This document shows, piece by piece, positions 7,088 to 11,588 of a stretch of 11,588 bases of DNA; within the stretch, counting starts at the first letter, position 1, and each line of letters starts with the position of its first letter. The notes below the pieces were generated by a model. That model was not told the origin of the DNA and ran no database searches. It worked only from the letters and a program-made list of their open reading frames with translations. The stretch comes from an uncultured Muribaculaceae bacterium (GTDB lineage Bacteria; Bacteroidota; Bacteroidia; Bacteroidales; Muribaculaceae), in assembly GCA_910584185.1 (NCBI GenBank), contig CAJTYC010000077.1, positions 1 through 11,588 on the forward strand, read 5' to 3'. Both the position numbers and the translations under genes were made by a program.

Positions 7088-7936
7088 CTACAGGTTCTTG
7101 CGTTTCAATGTGACGTAAATCCGCCATATCATGATGCCCGCTATCGCTATCAGCAATATATACATGAATGTCATATAGCTCGGCGAGCACGTTATCTCCT
7201 CTATCATTTTTTGGGTGATGGCGTGTGGATTTTCCGGGTCTATGCCGGCTTTGCCGGCCTTGATGCCTTCCTGAAATACATAGACAAATCCCCGAACTGC
7301 ACCGAGCAGCCCTAAGAGGAAGTCGAAGGCGATCACTGTTATGATACCCTTGAATATCTTGTTGCTGCGTGCGTTCTCCACCACAAGCAGGCAGGCAAGC
7401 ACTAAGGCGACGCTTCTCAATGTGTTGAACAGCTGGAGCACTGTGGGCGAACTTGCCCTGAGGTCGAGCAGCTCCATCATTTCATGTGTCTGCACAGAAG
7501 GTATCTGGCTGTATAACCACATGGCCGCGACGGGTAGCGCGTATACTGCGATAGGAAGCACCACTAAAAGATAGGAGAGGAAGAACGCGAGCTTCTCCGA
7601 AGCGCGTGCCGGGATAAGCCTCTCCACAATGGGGGAGGCTGATTGCTGGCCGAATGCGCATGGGGCGAGTGTGTACATCAGTGGCAGCACTGTCCATATC
7701 AATGTGAAGAAGCTCACCTGAATCATTTCATGCACCGGCAGGAGTGTCAATACGGCGCACAAGGCCGAGACGATGAAGTATATCAAAGTCTGCTTGTTGA
7801 CGATTGTGCCGTAATATCGGTAGAGGAGGCCCACTCTATGCCATGAGAACCCTTCTTGAGGGGTCACGGTGTGTTGATTGTCTATGTCGTTGTTGTTGAT
7901 AACCATATTTGTATCGGTTTGGTTAATCTTCATCAT
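7088..7936 (-). CDS. Six-helix membrane protein, probable ABC permease partner
   Basis: A 282-residue integral membrane protein without a family I can name. A hydrophilic, Asn-rich N-terminal tail of about 45 residues is followed by about six hydrophobic segments (near 51-68, 72-95, 115-142, 168-187, 194-221 and 253-274) and a basic C-terminus (LKRKNL). It overlaps the preceding ATPase gene by 14 bp and is followed 4 bp later by the GntR gene, so it is most likely the membrane subunit for that ATPase, as in ytr-type operons. Two ATGs occur in tandem at 7936 and 7933; a third at codon 11 would avoid the overlap. The role as permease is inferred from context and topology. Confidence 0.8.
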   Translation of the reverse strand: MMKINQTDTNMVINNNDIDNQHTVTPQEGFSWHRVGLLYRYYGTIVNKQTLIYFIVSALCAVLTLLPVHEMIQVSFFTLIWTVLPLMYTLAPCAFGQQSASPIVERLIPARASEKLAFFLSYLLVVLPIAVYALPVAAMWLYSQIPSVQTHEMMELLDLRASSPTVLQLFNTLRSVALVLACLLVVENARSNKIFKGIITVIAFDFLLGLLGAVRGFVYVFQEGIKAGKAGIDPENPHAITQKMIEEITCSPSYMTFMYILLIAIAGIMIWRIYVTLKRKNL

Positions 7937-8786
7937 TAGCAGTTGCAGGTGTGTCTTGCATGAGCACGCGTGCTATCTCAGAGCGCTTGGGCGAGTGAAG
8001 TGCGGAGTAGAAGAGTCGCCAGTCCACGCGCGTCTCCTCTGAGTCGTTGGCAGGGCATATACTGAGTACTCGGCCCGGCTGTATCTCAGTGTATATTGCC
8101 TCTTGCAGCGGGGCACGGCTAACCCTGAAGGCAAGCCGTGTGGCCACGGCCTCTTCGGTGCCTGCGAATACGAGCCGCGAGCGTGAGAGTATAAGACCGC
8201 CGTCAAACATATTCTCAAGTTCCAGCACAGTATGTGTGGAGATAATCAGAGTCTGCGTTTCGGTGATGTTGGAGGCTATGAGCTTGCGCAGTGTGGCCTT
8301 GCTCTCTATGTCGAGTGCGTTGGTGGGTTCGTCGAGCAGCAGCACTTCAACTCCCAATGCCAATGCGTAGGCAAGCTGTGCTTTCTTGCGGTTGCCCAAG
8401 GATTGCGATTTCATCGGTTCGTCGCCCGAAAGGCCGAACGCCGCGAGGTTGGCCGTGAAGGCTTCTGCCGAGAAGTTGGGGTAGAAGGCCGAGTGCAGAT
8501 GCGCGAACCCGCGTATCGTCTTGCCCGGAAGCTGCATCCCTTCTTCTATGAGAAATGTGCGCCCCATGTCGTGGGGCATGCCTCCGGCTGGTGACGTGCC
8601 GTCGATCAGCACTTCTCCGGCTTGCGGTCGCGACAGCCCTGCTATCAGATGCAGCAATGTGGTCTTGCCGGCCCCGTTCTCGCCTGCCAAAAGGTGCACG
8701 CCCGGCCCTATGACCGCACTCACTGCGGTGAGGGCGGGCGCACCTTTCTTGCGGTAGGAAAACTCTATATCTTTAAGTTCAATCAT
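7923..8786 (-). CDS. ABC transporter ATP-binding protein (first gene of operon)
   Basis: A 287-residue ABC ATPase. Walker A is GENGAGKTT (35-43), Walker B is VLLLDEP (148-154) followed by TNALD, and the switch histidine is His185 in IISTHTVLE. The signature motif is degenerate (SLGNRKKAQLA, 129-139, where LSGGQ is usual); variants at this place are common in YtrB-type exporters, so it need not be inactive. About 80 residues after the core (200-287) have no obvious domain. It is the promoter-proximal gene, with a leader of about 50 nt, and overlaps the membrane protein gene by 14 bp. Its probable partner is that membrane protein; cargo unknown. Confidence 0.9.
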   Translation of the reverse strand: MIELKDIEFSYRKKGAPALTAVSAVIGPGVHLLAGENGAGKTTLLHLIAGLSRPQAGEVLIDGTSPAGGMPHDMGRTFLIEEGMQLPGKTIRGFAHLHSAFYPNFSAEAFTANLAAFGLSGDEPMKSQSLGNRKKAQLAYALALGVEVLLLDEPTNALDIESKATLRKLIASNITETQTLIISTHTVLELENMFDGGLILSRSRLVFAGTEEAVATRLAFRVSRAPLQEAIYTEIQPGRVLSICPANDSEETRVDWRLFYSALHSPKRSEIARVLMQDTPATANDED

Positions 8787-8806
8787 TACTTCAATGTGTA
8801 GGTTAT

Positions 8807-8839
8807 ACAGTTGGTTCTACTGTTGTACATTACTACAAC
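8807..8839. promoter_or_regulatory. Palindromes at the operon start: candidate GntR operator
   Basis: GTTGTACATTACTACAAC (8822-8839) has perfect 6-bp arms GTTGTA/TACAAC with a 6-bp centre and covers the predicted transcription start. An overlapping second dyad, ACAGT (8807-8811) and ACTGT (8819-8823), lies just downstream in the leader. YtrA-type GntR proteins bind AT-containing dyads in their own operon promoters, so this is the obvious place for the repressor encoded at 6724-7083. Binding itself is inference. Confidence 0.55.
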
Positions 8840-8843
8840 GGTG

Positions 8844-8874
8844 CAAAAGTAGAAATAATCAGCGACATATCAAA
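8844..8874 (-). promoter_or_regulatory. Bacteroidetes-type promoter of the ABC/GntR operon
   Basis: On the minus strand TTTG (8874-8871) precedes TACTTTTG (8851-8844) by 19 bp, an exact fit to the -33/-7 consensus. The predicted transcription start is near 8837, about 50 nt from the first ATG at 8786. Confidence 0.78.
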
Positions 8875-8877
8875 ATG

Positions 8878-8895
8878 TGTTAACAATTCTTAACA
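8878..8895. promoter_or_regulatory. Dyad between the two divergent promoters
   Basis: TGTTAACAATTCTTAACA has perfect arms TGTTAA/TTAACA around six bases. It lies just upstream of the -33 element of the ABC operon (8871-8874) and 16 bp upstream of that of the SulP gene (8911), so a protein bound here could affect both. AT-rich dyads occur by chance in such regions. Confidence 0.35.
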
Positions 8896-8910
8896 TCGTG
8901 AACCCAAAAA

Positions 8911-8942
8911 TTTGCCTATGTGGCTATTTTTCGTTAATTTTG
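8911..8942 (+). promoter_or_regulatory. Bacteroidetes-type promoter of the SulP transporter gene
   Basis: TTTG (8911-8914) and TAATTTTG (8935-8942) are separated by 20 bp, matching the phylum consensus exactly. The predicted start near 8949 leaves a leader of about 75 nt before the ATG at 9025. In that leader TCGCA (8950-8954) and TGCGA (8976-8980) could pair weakly. Confidence 0.78.
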
Positions 8943-9024
8943 CAGCCTGTCGCATTGGCTTGCACATATGGCTCTTGCGATGTAATATATTGAGGTAAAA
9001 GTACAAAGGTAATAGGTTTAAGAT

Positions 9025-10755
9025 ATGTTTAAGATCAGGAGTATTGACTTCCACCCCGCTTCGGCGGCTTTGTGGAAAGGATATTCGATGTCGCGCTTCA
9101 AGCAAGACATCATTGCGGGTATTGTGGTTGGCATAATTGCCATTCCGTTGGCTATCGCGTTTGCTATAGCGAGTGGCGTGACACCGGCGGTGGGTCTCAT
9201 CACGGCCATAGTAGGTGGTTTCATGGTGTCGGCTTTCGGCGGTAACTCGGTGCAGATAGGCGGACCCACAGGCGCTTTCATCGTCATCATATATAATATC
9301 ATAGCCATGTATGGCCTCGAGGGGCTGTCCATGGCGACGTTTATGGCCGGATGTATTCTTGTGCTTCTCGGTTTGTTCAGGCTCGGGTCGGTGATTAAGT
9401 TCATACCGTATCCCATCGTGGTGGGTTTCACGGCCGGTATCGCGGTCACGATTTTCTCCACTCAGATGCCTGATTTCTTCGGTCTGACCATTTCGGAGCC
9501 GGTGTCCGGCGACTTTTTAGGCAAGTGGGGTGTATATCTGCGTCATTTCGGCACGGTGAATCTCGCCACCCTCTTGGTGGGTCTCGCTTCGCTGGCTATC
9601 ATCATTGTCATGCCTAAGATATCGAAGCGCATACCGGGGCCGTTGTCGGCAATTGTGCTGGTTACGCTGCTCCTTTATGTGGCGCGCGAATATTTCGGTG
9701 TGACGGGTGTGCAGACCATCGGCGACCGTTTTGGCTCTATCGATGGTGCGCTGCCTGCGCCGCATGTCATTGGTTTTGACATGGCGTCGATAAACCTGTT
9801 GCTCCCCTCAGCCTTCACGATTGCAATGTTGGGCGCAATCGAGTCGCTGCTTTCTGCCACTGTGGCAGACGGTGTGACGGGTTCGCGCACAAATTCCAAC
9901 ACGGAGCTGATAGGCCAGGGCATAGCCAACATCACCGTGCCGCTCTTCGGTGGCATACCGGTGACGGGTGCAATAGCCCGCACCATGGCCAATATCACCA
10001 ACGGTGGCCGCACTCCGGTGGCCGGCATGGTTCATGCGCTGGTGCTGCTGTTGATATTTCTTTTCGCGATGCCGCTCATCAACCAGGTGCCGATGGCTTG
10101 CCTCGCTGCCGTGCTTATCATGGTGGCCTACAATATGAGCGGTTGGCGCACCATTCGCGGCATGGTCAACAATCCCAAGGGTGATGTGTGGGTGCTCGTG
10201 GTGACTTTCCTGCTCACTGTGATTTTCGACCTTACCATAGCCATAGAGATAGGCATGCTGCTCGCCGTGATTGTGTTCTTGCGCCGTGTGTCGGAAAACA
10301 CCACCATCAAGGTCTATGGCGAACAGCTTGATGCCGCCGATGCCGACATGACCACCCATGAGGTGCTTGACCTGCAGCCCGGTGTGTCGGTCTATGAGAT
10401 TGACGGCCCGTTCTTCTTCGGGGCGGCCACGAAGTTTGATGAGATGATGCGTTCGGGCACGAGCGAGACTCCTCTCGTGCGCATCATACGTATGCGCCGT
10501 GTGCCCTTTATCGATTCAACCGGTATCCATAATCTCCAGATATTGATTGAGTCGTCGCACGAGGAGGGTATCATGATAGTGCTGTCGGGGGTGCGAGAGA
10601 GTGTGCGCGAGGCTTTGCATAAGTCGCATATCGATTCGCTGATTGCTCCGGAGCATATATGCAATCATATCTCGAGTGCGGTGGTGGTGGCCAATGAGCT
10701 GGCACGTATGCGGCGCCACGAACTTTCGGGCGCGATGAACGTAATGGATGTTTGA
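9025..10755 (+). CDS. SulP family inorganic anion transporter with STAS domain
   Basis: A 576-residue inner-membrane anion transporter. The membrane domain covers about 25-420, with the family signatures GIVVGIIAIPLAIAFAIASG (32-51), GGNSVQIGGPTGAFIV (72-87) and AIESLLSATVADGVTGSRTN (271-290), the last followed by TELIGQGIANI. The cytoplasmic STAS domain lies at about 453-560 and keeps the DSTG motif (497-500) where anti-sigma antagonists are phosphorylated. The length is normal for bacterial SulP-STAS proteins. Substrates in the family include sulfate, bicarbonate and C4-dicarboxylates; the sequence does not decide among them. The start at 9025 gives the usual short N-terminal tail; the ATG at codon 22 is a less likely alternative. 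It is transcribed divergently from the ABC operon and may be cotranscribed with the hydrolase gene 49 bp downstream. Confidence 0.95.
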   Translation: MFKIRSIDFHPASAALWKGYSMSRFKQDIIAGIVVGIIAIPLAIAFAIASGVTPAVGLITAIVGGFMVSAFGGNSVQIGGPTGAFIVIIYNIIAMYGLEGLSMATFMAGCILVLLGLFRLGSVIKFIPYPIVVGFTAGIAVTIFSTQMPDFFGLTISEPVSGDFLGKWGVYLRHFGTVNLATLLVGLASLAIIIVMPKISKRIPGPLSAIVLVTLLLYVAREYFGVTGVQTIGDRFGSIDGALPAPHVIGFDMASINLLLPSAFTIAMLGAIESLLSATVADGVTGSRTNSNTELIGQGIANITVPLFGGIPVTGAIARTMANITNGGRTPVAGMVHALVLLLIFLFAMPLINQVPMACLAAVLIMVAYNMSGWRTIRGMVNNPKGDVWVLVVTFLLTVIFDLTIAIEIGMLLAVIVFLRRVSENTTIKVYGEQLDAADADMTTHEVLDLQPGVSVYEIDGPFFFGAATKFDEMMRSGTSETPLVRIIRMRRVPFIDSTGIHNLQILIESSHEEGIMIVLSGVRESVREALHKSHIDSLIAPEHICNHISSAVVVANELARMRRHELSGAMNVMDV

Positions 10756-10767
10756 TTTGTTAATCTG

Positions 10768-10792
10768 TAGGGTGGAGATATTCTCCGCCCTA
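10768..10792 (+). other. Intergenic hairpin between the SulP and hydrolase genes
   Basis: TAGGGTGGAGA (10768-10778) and TCTCCGCCCTA (10782-10792) pair over 11 positions with one G-U and a 3-nt loop. The following bases are AAAAATTATAG, not a T-run, so it does not look like an intrinsic terminator on either strand. It ends 12 nt before the hydrolase ATG, where it could affect mRNA stability or translation. Confidence 0.6.
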
Positions 10793-10804
10793 AAAATTAT
10801 AGTT

Positions 10805-11473
10805 ATGAGAAATCTGATATTGTCGCTTATGGCTCTGCTCACGGTGTTTATGATGCCGGCGCAGACAGAGGAGGCGGCTGACAAGCGGCCTGTGGCCCGC
10901 AATGTGCTTTTCATCGGCGACTCGATGACCGGTTGGCTCGCTGAGCGTCTGCATGCCTATGGCAAGCAGAATGGCTTCGACGTGTCGACTGTGGTGTGGG
11001 ATGGCTCGACCATCAAGAAGTGGGGGAGCACTCCGAAGCTCCCTACGCTTGTCAAGACTTACAGCCCGGACTTGATATTGGTGAGCCTCGGCATGAATGA
11101 ACTTTTTGAGCCGAAGCCTTCAAGGTTCGAGGCCCAGGTGGATGCAATAAAGGCTGCTGCCGGCGATGTGCCGGTGATATGGGTAGGCCCTCCGTCGTGG
11201 CCGGGCCATAGCAAGGGTGAGACTCTAAATGCTTGGCTTGCCGATGAGATGGGCGATGGCCACTTCTTCCGCAGTTTCGACTTGAAGTTGCCGCGCCAGA
11301 GCAAGACGAACCCGCACCCCACTCGCCAAGGCATGATAGAATGGACAGACGCGCTGGTAGACTGGATTCAGAAGGATGGCGCAGTGAAGCTACCCGGCAT
11401 AGAGCAGCCAAAGGGCGATAAGATGTCGCGAGGCAAAAACTTTATCTACAAGCGCATGAAAGAATCGCTCTGA
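10805..11473 (+). CDS. Secreted SGNH/GDSL-like hydrolase
   Basis: A 222-residue exported protein of the SGNH fold, a family of esterases, lipases and carbohydrate deacetylases. The start at 10805 is chosen because it opens a clear signal peptide (MRNLILSLMALLTVFMMPAQ); an ATG 19 codons upstream would place its coding region across the intergenic hairpin. Block I is FIGDSMTGW with nucleophile Ser40. Block III is LGMNEL (95-100), with Asn98 for the oxyanion hole and Glu in place of the usual Asp. Block V reads TNPHPT, with His171 as catalytic base, but the usual Asp three residues earlier is Thr168. The basic C-terminal tail (KGDKMSRGKNFIYKRMKE) is not part of the core fold. The substrate is unknown; envelope or glycan acyl groups are reasonable guesses. 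Confidence 0.85.
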   Translation: MRNLILSLMALLTVFMMPAQTEEAADKRPVARNVLFIGDSMTGWLAERLHAYGKQNGFDVSTVVWDGSTIKKWGSTPKLPTLVKTYSPDLILVSLGMNELFEPKPSRFEAQVDAIKAAAGDVPVIWVGPPSWPGHSKGETLNAWLADEMGDGHFFRSFDLKLPRQSKTNPHPTRQGMIEWTDALVDWIQKDGAVKLPGIEQPKGDKMSRGKNFIYKRMKESL

Positions 11474-11525
11474 CTATAATGTAGCGATGGGCTCTAAGGG
11501 CATCGCGAAGCCACCGGGAGAGAGT

Positions 11526-11584
11526 AGCCTCCGGCGACGACCACTAAGAATCTATACAGTTGATTATGGTCGTCGCCGGAGGCT
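11526..11584. repeat. Perfect 18-bp inverted repeat at the right edge
   Basis: AGCCTCCGGCGACGACCA (11526-11543) and TGGTCGTCGCCGGAGGCT (11567-11584) are exact reverse complements with a 23-nt spacer. Beyond one mismatch (11525/11585), three more pairs reach the last base of the window, so the element may continue outside. A smaller dyad, GCGATG (11484-11489) / CATCGC (11501-11506), lies between it and the hydrolase stop codon. It could be a terminator for the SulP-hydrolase unit if a T-run follows outside the window, or a copy of a dispersed palindromic repeat. Confidence 0.75.
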
Positions 11585-11588
11585 CCTC

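Noticed and set aside
9808..10359. Minus-strand His-rich ORF of 183 residues inside the SulP gene
   Set aside because: It is antisense to the conserved transporter; its His-rich composition comes from the codon pattern of the real gene.
10768..10792. Intrinsic terminator after the SulP gene
   Set aside because: No T-run follows the stem on either strand.

Overview
The window looks like a chromosomal segment from a gut Bacteroidales bacterium; a Muribaculaceae-type genome is plausible but cannot be proven from the sequence. Three things support this: the N-terminus of ribosomal protein S1 has the Bacteroidetes form; a type IX secretion system (T9SS) C-terminal sorting domain is present; and three promoters match the Bacteroidetes TTTG / TAnnTTTG pattern with 19-20 bp spacers. 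Shine-Dalgarno sequences are mostly absent, as is usual in this phylum.

Layout: (1) 1-745, minus strand, the 5' part of rpsA, cut by the window edge, with its own promoter and a 19-bp dyad in the leader. (2) 876-4144, minus strand, a visibly more AT-rich block of two secreted-protein genes. The upstream one (2493-4144) is a T9SS cargo-like protein broken by one frameshift and one in-frame TGA placed just before the sorting domain. The downstream one (876-2444) is an intact S8 subtilisin-like protease without a sorting domain. (3) 4145-4466, intergenic, holding a strong intrinsic terminator for the next operon, an 8-bp tandem repeat tract and a weak promoter candidate. (4) 4467-8786, minus strand, a tightly packed five-gene operon: ABC ATPase, membrane protein, YtrA-type GntR regulator, a second (NatA-like) ABC ATPase and a NatB-like ABC-2 permease. 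Its promoter has a palindrome at the predicted transcription start, a good candidate site for the GntR protein. (5) 8787-9024, a divergent promoter region. (6) 9025-10755, plus strand, a SulP/STAS anion transporter, followed after a short intergenic hairpin by a small secreted SGNH/GDSL-type hydrolase (10805-11473). (7) The right edge carries a perfect 18-bp inverted repeat.

How the genes work together: the five-gene operon is the clearest functional unit. A GntR repressor sits between two ABC modules, an arrangement reminiscent of the ytr-type operons of Firmicutes that respond to cell-envelope stress; the inducer and substrate cannot be read from the sequence. The protease and the broken T9SS protein are probably transcribed together. 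No mobile element, CRISPR array, tRNA or rRNA was seen. No clearly new system is evident. The best leads are the broken T9SS gene beside its protease, the dual-ABC/GntR operon with its operator, and several unexplained repeats and hairpins.
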